Positions 1 to 7,978 of a stretch of 64,000 bases of DNA are shown here, in pieces. The DNA is from Sulfurimonas sp. (GTDB taxonomy: Bacteria > Campylobacterota > Campylobacteria > Campylobacterales > Sulfurimonadaceae), in assembly GCF_029027585.1 (NCBI RefSeq), contig NZ_CP093397.1, positions 372,001 through 436,000 of the forward strand. Direction: 5' to 3'. Within the stretch, counting starts at the first letter, position 1. Each line of letters opens with the position of its first letter. The position numbers and the translations under genes are program-made. The notes beneath the pieces are model-generated. The model ran no database searches. It was not told the DNA's origin and saw only the letters and a list, made by a program, of their open reading frames with translations.

Positions 1-584
1 TTTGGCGCGTATTTTACACCATTATCTATAATATTGTCAATGACTTTTGACAAACCTTTAGAATCGTTAAAAATTTGTGTTTTTTCAAGTTCTAAAACAA
101 ACTCAATTTGCGGATATATACTTTTTAAAAAATTAACTCTTTTTTGTACTAAATCATCAAGTGAAAAACTTTCTTTTATCTTTGATGAAGTCTGTTTTTT
201 TATCATATAGTCTAGTTCATTATAACGCTCACTAAGCATACCACAAGCACTTTGTATTCGTGAGAGTCTTTTTAAATCTTTTTCATTTTGTATATTTTTT
301 TGTAGCATTTGTGAATTTGTTATGATTGTAGATATTGGAAGATTTAACTCATGCAAGGTTTCTTTTGAAAGGTTCTGTAAAGATTCTATATACTCTTGTA
401 AAGGGTCAATGGCAAGTTTAGAAATCATAACTCCACCGAGAATACTAAAACATATCAAAACAACAGCTAAAATAAAAATATTTTCTACTTCTATAACAGC
501 TAAAAAATAGTGTAAAATTGCTAAAAAAGCGTTTACGGTTAAAAAATAATATATAAATATATTTATACGAAAATTACGAAACAA
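1..584 (-). CDS. Sensor histidine kinase, 3' part cut by window edge
   Basis: I translated this partial gene on the minus strand; it is open to the window edge. About 194 residues are visible. They hold two short hydrophobic helices near the N terminus, an H-box (LSKETLHELNLPIST, with His followed by ELN-P), and the start of the ATP-binding N-box (IIDNGVKYAP). The rest of the ATPase domain lies outside. The best start is TTG at 582-584, overlapping the end of the response regulator gene by 11 bases; an in-frame TAG lies just upstream and GGAATAGG may serve as ribosome site. The overlap marks the two as a two-component pair. The sensory region between the helices is very short, so the signal is probably read in the membrane or through a partner. 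Signal unknown. Confidence 0.85.
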   Translation of the reverse strand, partial: MFRNFRINIFIYYFLTVNAFLAILHYFLAVIEVENIFILAVVLICFSILGGVMISKLAIDPLQEYIESLQNLSKETLHELNLPISTIITNSQMLQKNIQNEKDLKRLSRIQSACGMLSERYNELDYMIKKQTSSKIKESFSLDDLVQKRVNFLKSIYPQIEFVLELEKTQIFNDSKGLSKVIDNIIDNGVKYAP

Positions 585-1227
585 GTTTGTAACCTATTCC
601 ACGAATATTTTCAATTTGCATCTGAGGAAGCAGTTGTTTGATACGGTTAATATAAACTCTTATCGCTCCATCACTTCCCATTTGTGAAGCACTCCACAAC
701 TCATCACTAATCAACTCTTTTGGTACTGTATGATTTGCATGACTCATCAAAAGAACCAAAAGAGTATACTCTTTATTAGATAGTTCAAGTTCTTTCTCAT
801 CGTATAAAATGCGTTTATGAATTTCATCATGACATAGTAGTTTTTCGCATTTTGAACTTAAATAACTAGTCCTTTTTAGTAGAGCATTTATGCGTAAAAG
901 TAACTCTTCATTATCAAATGGTTTAGAGATATAATCATCAGCTCCGCTTTGAAAACCATTTTTTAACATCTCTTTATCTTTATGAGATGTTAAAAAAATC
1001 GCTGGTGTTTTGTCATCTGCTTCTCTAAGTTCTTTTAAAAGAGTAACTCCATCAATAAGAGGAACATTTATATCCAACAAATATAAGTCAAATTTTTGCT
1101 CAAAACAAGCGTCTAAAGCATCTTGTCCATTTCTTAGATGCAAAACTTCAAAACTATTTTCTTCTAGTAAATCAACAAGACTCTCACCAAAAAGTAAATC
1201 GTCTTCTAAAAATAAAATCTTACTCAA
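574..1227 (-). CDS. OmpR/PhoB-family response regulator
   Basis: 217 residues. The N-terminal receiver domain has the acidic pair D9/D10, phospho-acceptor D52 (LYLLDINVP) and a conserved Lys in the SKPF motif. The C-terminal half is a winged-helix DNA-binding domain ending in the typical RGIGYKL strand. It overlaps pyrC upstream by 8 bases and the kinase gene downstream by 11, so pyrC, regulator and kinase are likely co-transcribed. The kinase is its obvious partner. Target genes cannot be told from the sequence. Length is normal for the family. Confidence 0.93.
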   Translation of the reverse strand: MSKILFLEDDLLFGESLVDLLEENSFEVLHLRNGQDALDACFEQKFDLYLLDINVPLIDGVTLLKELREADDKTPAIFLTSHKDKEMLKNGFQSGADDYISKPFDNEELLLRINALLKRTSYLSSKCEKLLCHDEIHKRILYDEKELELSNKEYTLLVLLMSHANHTVPKELISDELWSASQMGSDGAIRVYINRIKQLLPQMQIENIRGIGYKLVS

Positions 1228-2227
1228 CGCTCTTTATTGCCCAGTTAATTGCTTGACCTGCATACATAGGTACAACAGAAGCATATTTTTCAGGTATAAC
1301 AAAAGTTCTTTTTTCTAATACAATTTCTTTAAATTCTGGGCAAATGCCATAGATGCTTTGTGCATTATCACTTACAAAAGCTTGAAGATTATCAAGTTTT
1401 CCATATTGTTCAAATATCTCACATAAAAGTTGAAGTGCGATTGGTGCTGTAAAAACTCCTGCCGCACAACCACAACTCTCTTTTTTATCTTGAGGGTGAG
1501 GTGCTGAATCTGAACCGAACATAACTTTAGGGTGAGCATTAAGTGCCACGCTAAGAAGTGCGTCCAAATCCTCAGGTCGTTTTGCAATAGGTTTACAGAA
1601 GTTGTGTGGCATCATCATTCCACCAACAACATCATCAAGAGTTAAAAGAAGATGATGAACTGTTATAGTTGCATAAAGATTCTCATATTTGTCTAACATA
1701 TCAACTGCCGCTTTTGTTGTAATATGCTCCATAATAATTTTTAACTTTGGAAAATTAGTTGCAAGAAGTTCATAGATACTCATAAACTCAGCTTCTCTAT
1801 CCATAACAAAACCATCAGTTTCACCATGAACACAAAGAGGAATCTCCAACTCGCTCATAGCATCTAAAGTTTCTCGCATCTCTTCTATGTCAAAAGATGA
1901 AACTCCACCTTCAGAGTTTGTAGTAATCCCCGCAGGATAAAGTTTTATAGCTGTTATCTCATCTGACACACTTTGCAAAAATGCTCTATTATAGTTTTTA
2001 TAAAACAGTGTCATATATGGCTCAAAATAATCATTTGGCACTGCAGCCATGATTCGTGCTCTATAATCTTGTAAATCTTGTAATGAAGCAACAGGTGGAA
2101 CAAGATTTGGCATAACAATAGCACCGCTAAAGCTGTACGCACTAAGAGGTGCAACATTTTCAAGCATTACTCCATCTCTAAGATGAAGGTGCATATCTAG
2201 TGGCATTAAAAGAGTATGAGTTTGCAT
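1220..2227 (-). CDS. pyrC: Dihydroorotase, class II
   Basis: 335 residues, the usual length of the E. coli PyrC type. It is a zinc amidohydrolase that interconverts N-carbamoyl-aspartate and dihydroorotate in pyrimidine synthesis, in the cytosol. The metal-binding HxH lies at H13/H15 (DMHLHLRDG). Further family motifs are visible: a Lys in AIKLYPAG, a His in CVHGE, IMEHITT, and FGSDSAPHP with the catalytic Asp. The start ATG gives the motif its usual position near the N terminus. It is first in a tight run with the two-component genes, an arrangement with no obvious functional logic. Confidence 0.95.
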   Translation of the reverse strand: MQTHTLLMPLDMHLHLRDGVMLENVAPLSAYSFSGAIVMPNLVPPVASLQDLQDYRARIMAAVPNDYFEPYMTLFYKNYNRAFLQSVSDEITAIKLYPAGITTNSEGGVSSFDIEEMRETLDAMSELEIPLCVHGETDGFVMDREAEFMSIYELLATNFPKLKIIMEHITTKAAVDMLDKYENLYATITVHHLLLTLDDVVGGMMMPHNFCKPIAKRPEDLDALLSVALNAHPKVMFGSDSAPHPQDKKESCGCAAGVFTAPIALQLLCEIFEQYGKLDNLQAFVSDNAQSIYGICPEFKEIVLEKRTFVIPEKYASVVPMYAGQAINWAIKSVE

Positions 2228-2313
2228 TTTTGTCCTTGGATTATAACTTTAATATATAAAAATAATTATATCTAAATATATATTAAATTTTATTCTGATT
2301 AAACTTATTAAAA

Positions 2314-3444
2314 CTAACCAGCAGGTACAGCAAAAATAGTAATAAAAGCTAAAATAAGTGCCAATATAAGCATGAAAAAAATTTGTATCAAATTTTTTGA
2401 AATACTAATAGCTACTAAGGTTTGCAGTAGATAATAAAGTGCAAAAGCACGAGAAGCTAATGCTAAAATTTCTAAAGTATGCATGCTCCATGTAATAACT
2501 ATTGCGACTATTCCAACTAATAGATAACTTGTGTTTAAACTTATTTTTTTTCTCGTAAACTCTTGAATATTACCAGTTGCTGCAAGTGTATCAGCAATAG
2601 CAGCTGAAAACTGAGAAAGTGCTGCAATTATAATTAAAGGAGCAACAAGAATGGCAGAAACAAAACCAACTAAAACAATAAGCGAGTTATCATCATAAAC
2701 ACCATTTAATTTATGTACTATTGGAATGGCTAAGGTTATAAAAGTCATATAAACAACTGAAGAGATTATTTGAGAATATTTTGATGTTAATATCCTAGTT
2801 TCCATACTATAACTCGAGCCTAAATATCTGCTAGTTTCAAACCCCTGAATAACTATTAACATACCTGCTAAAATAGTTATAATTTCCCATAGACTGTGCT
2901 TAGATGCTATTGGCATTATAAAATCTTTAGAAGATTTATATATATTAAAATCATATATCCCAAAAGATATTATTAAAATCACAACTATCATTAAGGTAAC
3001 AAATAGTGCGTATTCTTCCAATATTTCTAAAGGTTTAAGTCCTTTAGTTACTCCAATAAATGTGATTGTAACAATAACTACTGTGGTTAAGATATCTTCA
3101 TTAAAATTACTATCTAAGTTAAGCCCAGTTAATACAAAGACAGACATTATGTGAAGATAAAGGCTGATTGAAACTATATAGGCAAGAACTAAGGAAAAAT
3201 CAGATGCTTTTTCAAGCTTAAGAGTTATTTTTGATGCACCAAACTCCAACAATGGCTCTATGTTTTTTATATTAAAACGAATTACATTACCAACATTGTA
3301 AGCTAAAATTATTATTGCCATCATTGCATATAGAGCGTATTGTCCAACTGCACTAACCAATATAGGTATCATAACTAAAAAACCACTACCAAATATCGAA
3401 GCTAGTGGTGTACTAATAGCAGATGTAAACTCTTTAATTTGCAT
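2314..3444 (-). CDS. Polytopic membrane protein, APC-superfamily-like permease
   Basis: 376 residues, almost wholly hydrophobic with about ten to eleven membrane helices. The N-terminal helix is broken by a glycine-rich stretch (SIFGSGFLVMIP), and a later segment reads IQGFETSRYLG. Both are reminiscent of amino-acid/polyamine permeases, where broken helices 1 and 6 hold the substrate. I do not recognise the exact family and the substrate is unknown. The start codon overlaps the stop of the upstream phosphomannomutase gene by one base (TAATG), so translation is coupled. No periplasmic signal or soluble domain is seen. Confidence 0.6.
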   Translation of the reverse strand: MQIKEFTSAISTPLASIFGSGFLVMIPILVSAVGQYALYAMMAIIILAYNVGNVIRFNIKNIEPLLEFGASKITLKLEKASDFSLVLAYIVSISLYLHIMSVFVLTGLNLDSNFNEDILTTVVIVTITFIGVTKGLKPLEILEEYALFVTLMIVVILIISFGIYDFNIYKSSKDFIMPIASKHSLWEIITILAGMLIVIQGFETSRYLGSSYSMETRILTSKYSQIISSVVYMTFITLAIPIVHKLNGVYDDNSLIVLVGFVSAILVAPLIIIAALSQFSAAIADTLAATGNIQEFTRKKISLNTSYLLVGIVAIVITWSMHTLEILALASRAFALYYLLQTLVAISISKNLIQIFFMLILALILAFITIFAVPAG

Positions 3445-4814
3445 TAATTATTTATAAGTAAAGTTTTTTGTGCATCTAAAATTAAGTCATTTATGGCTTT
3501 TTCATAAACTAAAGCCTCTTGTTGTGAAGTCGACTCAAAACGAGTCACTAAAACAGGAGTTGTATTACTTGCTCTTACTAAACCCCATCCATTCTCAAAG
3601 TTTATGCGAACGCCATCTACCTCTATAATATCTTTTATCTTTGGAAATGATAAAGGTGGATTTTTAAGTAAAACTTTAATAGCATCTATGATTTTAAACT
3701 TTTCTTCTTCGCTTGTTTCTACTTTAATCTCCTCTGTTGAAAAAACTTTTGGTAGCTTTTCTAACTCAGCATCTAGGTCTATGCCATCATACACTAACTC
3801 TAACATTCTTAAAGTTGCGTAGATTGCGTCATCATAACCAAAGTAACGATTCTTAAAAAAGACATGTCCACTTACTTCACAAGCTAAATCTGCATCTATC
3901 TCTTTCATTTTTACTTTGAGGTTTGAGTGTCCTGTTTTATACATTACTGCCTTGCACCCTCGTCTTCTAAGTTCATCATACATAACTTGCGAACATTTCA
4001 CTTCGCCAACAACTGTTGGTTTGTCCATTTTCATAGAGTACAAAAGAGCCATCATATCGCCCTTAATATTGTTCTTATGAGTTAAAACTGCTATACGGTC
4101 AGCATCTCCATCATAAGCAAATGCAATATCACCATCAGATGCCAAAAGCTTTTTAACATCTTCTAGATTTTTTTCTTCAGATGGATCAGGGTGATGATTT
4201 GGAAACTCACCATCTGGCTCTATATATAAACCTTTTGTTTTTAGCTCTAAGCGAGAAAATATATCCTCTGTAACAATGCCAGCAACACCATTTCCACAAT
4301 CATAAACTATCTTTGTATCCATCGCTTTTAAATGTTGGAATTCAGATACTAAAAAATCCACATAACGACTAACAGCATCTATCTTCGTAACTTCTCTCCC
4401 AACTTTTGCAGGAAACTCCATCTTAGAACACTCATCTCCAAGAGCATAAATATCATCACTAAAAAATGGTGCTTTGTCTATTGTGATTTTAAACCCATTG
4501 TACTCACTTGGATTATGTGAACCTGTTATCATGATAGAAGCACTTGGAGTAACTCCATCCCATTCTTGGTAATTTGTAAAGTAGTTTACAGGAGTAGGAA
4601 CCATTCCCATGTCAAGAACTTTTTTCCCACCTGCATTTAGTCCATGAACTAAATATTCAAAAAGTATAGGTGAGTGACTTCTAGCGTCATAACCAACAGA
4701 CACATACTCGCCATCTATCTTAGATGCCAAAGCAAAACCAATACGAACAACACTCTGCTCATTTAACTCTTTTTCATAGATGCCACGGATGTCGTACTCT
4801 CTGTAAATGCTCAT
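3444..4814 (-). CDS. Phosphomannomutase/phosphoglucomutase
   Basis: 456 residues, normal for the bacterial AlgC/ManB type. It interconverts hexose 1- and 6-phosphates for polysaccharide and nucleotide-sugar synthesis. The active-site phosphoserine is S99 in TGSHNPSEYNG, the Mg-binding loop is YDGDADRIAV, the sugar-specificity loop reads CEVSGHVFF, and the phosphate-binding loop near the C terminus is RASNTTPVL. The N-terminal REYDIRGIY motif fixes the start. It is translationally coupled to the downstream permease. AlgC and ManB cannot be told apart from sequence alone, so no symbol is given. Confidence 0.92.
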   Translation of the reverse strand: MSIYREYDIRGIYEKELNEQSVVRIGFALASKIDGEYVSVGYDARSHSPILFEYLVHGLNAGGKKVLDMGMVPTPVNYFTNYQEWDGVTPSASIMITGSHNPSEYNGFKITIDKAPFFSDDIYALGDECSKMEFPAKVGREVTKIDAVSRYVDFLVSEFQHLKAMDTKIVYDCGNGVAGIVTEDIFSRLELKTKGLYIEPDGEFPNHHPDPSEEKNLEDVKKLLASDGDIAFAYDGDADRIAVLTHKNNIKGDMMALLYSMKMDKPTVVGEVKCSQVMYDELRRRGCKAVMYKTGHSNLKVKMKEIDADLACEVSGHVFFKNRYFGYDDAIYATLRMLELVYDGIDLDAELEKLPKVFSTEEIKVETSEEEKFKIIDAIKVLLKNPPLSFPKIKDIIEVDGVRINFENGWGLVRASNTTPVLVTRFESTSQQEALVYEKAINDLILDAQKTLLINN

Positions 4815-4924
4815 TTAAATCTCCTCAAACCTTGTCTAATCTCTCTGTCAAATTTATTCATATTTGAGGAACTCTCAAGGGACTAAATTTGAACTAAAAA
4901 TAAATTTTATATTTATCAAATGAA

Positions 4925-5336
4925 ATGATACAGTTAAAAACATTAAAAAAAAGAACAGCAACAAGGTCGCAAGGAGTCTTTTATAAGTCCATTGTAAACG
5001 ATGAAGAAAAAGAGGTTGATAAAGTTTATTTAATCAGATGGATAGATAACGATGGAAGAACAAAACTTAAAACTGTTGGCAAACATTCACAAGGTGTAAG
5101 AATTACAACTTGTATAGCACTTAGAAATAATACGATTAGTGCAGTTACATTAGGAAATGATGCCCCACATTTAACAAAAATAAAAAGCCAGTTAACTTTA
5201 AACGATATAGCTAAAGAGTATTTTAATTCCTCAAAAGCAAAAGATATAGATAGGTTAGAAAATAGATTTAATATTCATTTTGAAAATAACCTAGGAAAAA
5301 AGAGAATAGATAATATAACTCTTGAAGATTTTATAA
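4925..5336 (+). pseudogene. Tyrosine recombinase (integrase), 5' fragment cut by IS3 element
   Basis: About 137 residues remain. The start (SQGVFYKSI... KVYLIRWID... KTVGKHSQGVR) looks like the N-terminal arm-binding domain of integrases found in Campylobacterota genomic islands. It is followed by a piece of the SAM-like core-binding domain (LTLNDIAKEYFN... LEDF). The catalytic domain (R-H-R-Y) is missing because the IS left end starts at 5337. The open frame runs another 36 codons into the IS; those codons are not integrase. No clear ribosome site precedes the ATG. Identification rests on resemblance, not on catalytic residues. Confidence 0.7.
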
Positions 5337-5378
5337 TGGTTCCCTTTTTCAAGACCAGTAAAACAAGTTTTCTTATTT
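5337..5378 (+). repeat. IS3 element, left terminal inverted repeat
   Basis: Pairs with 6633-6674. Identical blocks are the terminal TG, CCCT, ACCAGTAAAA and GTTTTCTTATTT. Thirteen mismatches are clustered in four short patches. Confidence 0.8.
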
Positions 5379-5385
5379 TACCTCT

Positions 5386-6591
5386 TTACGATACCAGTGG
5401 TAACAGTTTTGCTCCTTTAGGATCTAAATTATTGACAGCTTTATAATAAACTTCATTTGGAGTTTTATATCCAATCGCCGAATGTAATCTTTTTTTGTTG
5501 TAAGAGTTCATATATATTTTTATTGCTCGATTGAGAGATTTTATATTCTTATATTCATTCAGATAAATTTCTTCATACTTAATACTTCGCCAGAATCTTT
5601 CGATGCAAATATTATCAGTAGCTCTACCTTTTCCATCCATTGAAATTTTAATGTTGTGTTTTTTGAGAATATCAACATGAACTTTTGAAGTATATTGACT
5701 TCCCTGGTCTGTGTTAAATATCTCTGGTTTAGGATAAAATGCGAGTGCTTCATTTAACACACTTTTAACTAAGGAAATATCCATTGTGTTAGAAAGTTTC
5801 CATGAGAGTATTTTTTTACTATGCCAATCTATTATTGCGGCTAAATATACAAAGCCTTTTTCCAGTTTGATATAAGTAATATCTGTACTCCAGACTTGAT
5901 TAGTTTTTTCAATTACAACACGTCCAGCATAATCTCTAAAATCTTTTAGGAGATATGGATACTTATAATGTTCTTTGTTTGCTGTAGTGGTCTTAGGCTT
6001 AGGATACAAGGCTTCTATACCCATATACTTCATAGCTTTCTTAACGAACTTTTTCCCTATGCTATACCCATCTCTTAAAAGTTGAGCATGAATTCTTCTA
6101 CTTCCATATGATGGAAAGTCTGAATATATATTATTTATAGCATCTAATATTTTCAAGTCTTTACCTCTACTAAACGGTTTAGTTGGAGTATAGTACAAAC
6201 TCGACTTACTTACCTGTAGCAATTGACACTGCTTATTCTGTGATAATTTATGCTTAGCATCAAGTAGAGTTTTTCTCTCTTTAGATGAGGCCAAGCTTTT
6301 TAGCTTTTCCACAAGAAAATCCTTCTCAACAATTGTCTCTCCAAGTTTTTTTGCAATTGCATCTTTTTCATATTTAAGAGTATCAATTTCATCTTTGTAT
6401 TCTTTTACAACAGTACTTTTATCAAATGCTAATGACATATTCTCAAGAAACTGTTTTTTCCAATTTCTTAAACTTAGAGGTAGGACTTCATATCCACTAG
6501 CTATTTCATTAACAGTTTTTTCACCCTCTAAAACTTCCAGTACTACTTTTGCTTTAAAATTTGCACTATAACTTTTTCTTTTTGCACTCAT
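5386..6591 (-). CDS. IS3-family transposase, OrfA and OrfB in one reading frame
   Basis: 401 residues. The first 100 are the OrfA-type helix-turn-helix (YSANFKAKVVLEVLEGEKTVNEIA) followed by a leucine-zipper-like stretch. The rest is the OrfB-type part: an HTH_21-like segment, then an rve DDE integrase core with WSTDITYI (first Asp), NTDQGSQYTS (second Asp) and ERFWRSIKYEE (Glu), ending in the usual RLHSAIGYKTPNE. All three catalytic acids are present, so the enzyme looks intact. Most IS3 elements make this protein by a -1 frameshift between two overlapping frames; here one uninterrupted frame encodes it. Confidence 0.93.
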   Translation of the reverse strand: MSAKRKSYSANFKAKVVLEVLEGEKTVNEIASGYEVLPLSLRNWKKQFLENMSLAFDKSTVVKEYKDEIDTLKYEKDAIAKKLGETIVEKDFLVEKLKSLASSKERKTLLDAKHKLSQNKQCQLLQVSKSSLYYTPTKPFSRGKDLKILDAINNIYSDFPSYGSRRIHAQLLRDGYSIGKKFVKKAMKYMGIEALYPKPKTTTANKEHYKYPYLLKDFRDYAGRVVIEKTNQVWSTDITYIKLEKGFVYLAAIIDWHSKKILSWKLSNTMDISLVKSVLNEALAFYPKPEIFNTDQGSQYTSKVHVDILKKHNIKISMDGKGRATDNICIERFWRSIKYEEIYLNEYKNIKSLNRAIKIYMNSYNKKRLHSAIGYKTPNEVYYKAVNNLDPKGAKLLPLVS

Positions 6592-6632
6592 ATTTAATTC
6601 CTATATTCTCTATTTCAATTTTATCATTTTTG

Positions 6633-6674
6633 AAATAAGAAAACAAATTTTACTGGTTCAGTTTTAGGGGTTCA
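6633..6674 (-). repeat. IS3 element, right terminal inverted repeat
   Basis: Reverse complement of the left end with 29 of 42 identities. It lies just upstream of the transposase start (6591), as expected for the end that carries the element's own promoter. Confidence 0.8.
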
Positions 6675-7008
6675 TTATATTACTTTATATGAACTATCAT
6701 ATGGGTTAAATACATTTGATGGTGCTAGTGAAAATAAATATATTTTTGAGGATGCTCTAATGTTTATTAGAGAGTACCTTGATATATATTCTTTAGATAT
6801 TGGAGAAGTAGATATTTTTGGTATTTTAAAATCTGGATATAAAGAATCTACAGGAATACCTAAAATAGCAATCAAAAAAAATGACTTAGATTTTTTGATA
6901 CTTGCAACCGCAATAAATCATAATGCTGTACTAATTAGTAATGATACAATTTTTAGCAAGATAGCCCAAACCTCACCAAATTTAAAATATGAAAATTGGA
7001 CAAAATAA
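6675..7008 (+). pseudogene. VapC-type PIN-domain toxin, 3' fragment
   Basis: Reading upstream of the first in-frame ATG (6760) to the IS border gives about 110 residues, starting YITLYELSYGLN and ending LKYENWTK. TLYELSYG matches the conserved Glu-containing helix of VapC-type PIN RNases. DLDFLILATAINHNAVLISND matches the later acidic region. The N-terminal strand with the first catalytic Asp (normally a DTN motif) is missing, removed at the IS border. It should not be an active toxin, and no antitoxin gene remains next to it. Confidence 0.72.
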
Positions 7009-7118
7009 AATTTTATCAAATAGTTTTTCTATCGAACTCTATCTAAAAGCCTCGCTTGGTTCTCAAAATAAATTGACTAATTCTTAGTAGATTTGATTTA
7101 AAGTAAATACTCATATAT

Positions 7119-7886
7119 TTATTTACCTAGCCACTTCTTACCTAGAACTTCAAAGAGTCCCATTTTGTTTGCTCTAACTGAAAAGTTTTGAATCCAGTTT
7201 AATAGATGAGTATTTTGTGGTGCGATAGCAATTCCTATCGGCTCGTAAGATAAAGTAGATGGAATAGGTATAAAATTATCTTTTGGATTATTTGCCACAA
7301 CTGATAAACATACTGGGTAATCTGTAAGCATTGCAGCTACTTTTGATTCTCGTACCATATTTATCGCTTCTTCTTCTGACTCAACTGTTATAGCTTGAAC
7401 TTTTGGCATACCGATTTTTATAAACTCTTCACTTGTAGAGCCCTTTATAACAACCATTTTATTAAATGCTTTGTTAAGTTCTTCTTTTTGTGCGGATGCT
7501 AAAGATGGTTTTTTTGTTATAAGACATTTTCCAGATGTTAAATATGGTCCAACAAAAGCAACCTGAGTGTTTCTTCTTGGCGTGATTGTCATGTTTGAGA
7601 TAACTATATCCACTTTTCCACTTTTTAATGCAGGGATTAGTTTATCAAATGCTATTACCTTTATAACAAGTTCAACTCCCATAGTATCTGCCATAGTTTT
7701 TGCCAAATCTATATCAAAACCAACTGCATCTTTTCCGCCATTTATGGAACGAGTCATTGGTGTCATATTTCCAGATGTACCTAAAACAAGTTCACCTTTT
7801 TTTACTATCTTTTGTAGTCTTGTATCAGCATTTAGCGTTGTCAATGCAAGAATTGCTATTAACATTACCTTTAAAATATGTTTCAT
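7119..7886 (-). CDS. Periplasmic amino-acid-binding protein (ABC transporter, SBP family 3)
   Basis: 255 residues. A cleavable signal peptide (MKHILKVMLIAILALTTLNA) is followed by a family-3 solute-binding fold: LVLGTSGNMTPMT, the motif GFDIDLAKTMAD, DIVISNMTITPRR and the hinge region with GSTSEEF. Such proteins bind polar amino acids or their analogues in the periplasm. No permease or ATPase gene lies next to it, so it must serve a transporter encoded elsewhere or act as a sensor partner. It is a single-gene unit divergent from pepN. Confidence 0.9.
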   Translation of the reverse strand: MKHILKVMLIAILALTTLNADTRLQKIVKKGELVLGTSGNMTPMTRSINGGKDAVGFDIDLAKTMADTMGVELVIKVIAFDKLIPALKSGKVDIVISNMTITPRRNTQVAFVGPYLTSGKCLITKKPSLASAQKEELNKAFNKMVVIKGSTSEEFIKIGMPKVQAITVESEEEAINMVRESKVAAMLTDYPVCLSVVANNPKDNFIPIPSTLSYEPIGIAIAPQNTHLLNWIQNFSVRANKMGLFEVLGKKWLGK

Positions 7887-7978
7887 CTTATCTCCATTAA
7901 ATTTTATGGCAGTATTTTACACTAAATTTCTTAAGTTATTAGTGATACAATAATGCAAAATAAATATAAAAGATTAAT

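Larger units (their letters stand above)
5337..6674 (-). mobile_element. IS3-family insertion sequence, complete, about 1.34 kb
   Basis: Ends were set from an imperfect 42-base terminal inverted repeat, left 5337-5378 and right 6633-6674, with 29 of 42 positions identical. The inner half, ACCAGTAAAA then GTTTTCTTATTT, is nearly perfect. Both ends begin with TG, as is usual for IS3 elements. A single transposase gene fills the inside on the minus strand. No convincing target duplication is seen: TTATA occurs at 5331-5335 and 6675-6679, but one base separates the left copy from the IS, and such a word is common in AT-rich DNA. The two flanks belong to different genes. Confidence 0.88.

Noticed and set aside
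1010-1318. 102-codon plus-strand frame across the regulator and pyrC ends
   Set aside because: Antisense shadow of two well-supported genes, Ser/Lys-rich with no motif.
5331-6679. TTATA on both sides of the IS as a 5-bp target duplication
   Set aside because: The left copy is one base away from the IS end and the word is common in AT-rich DNA. The flanks belong to different genes, so a duplication is not expected.
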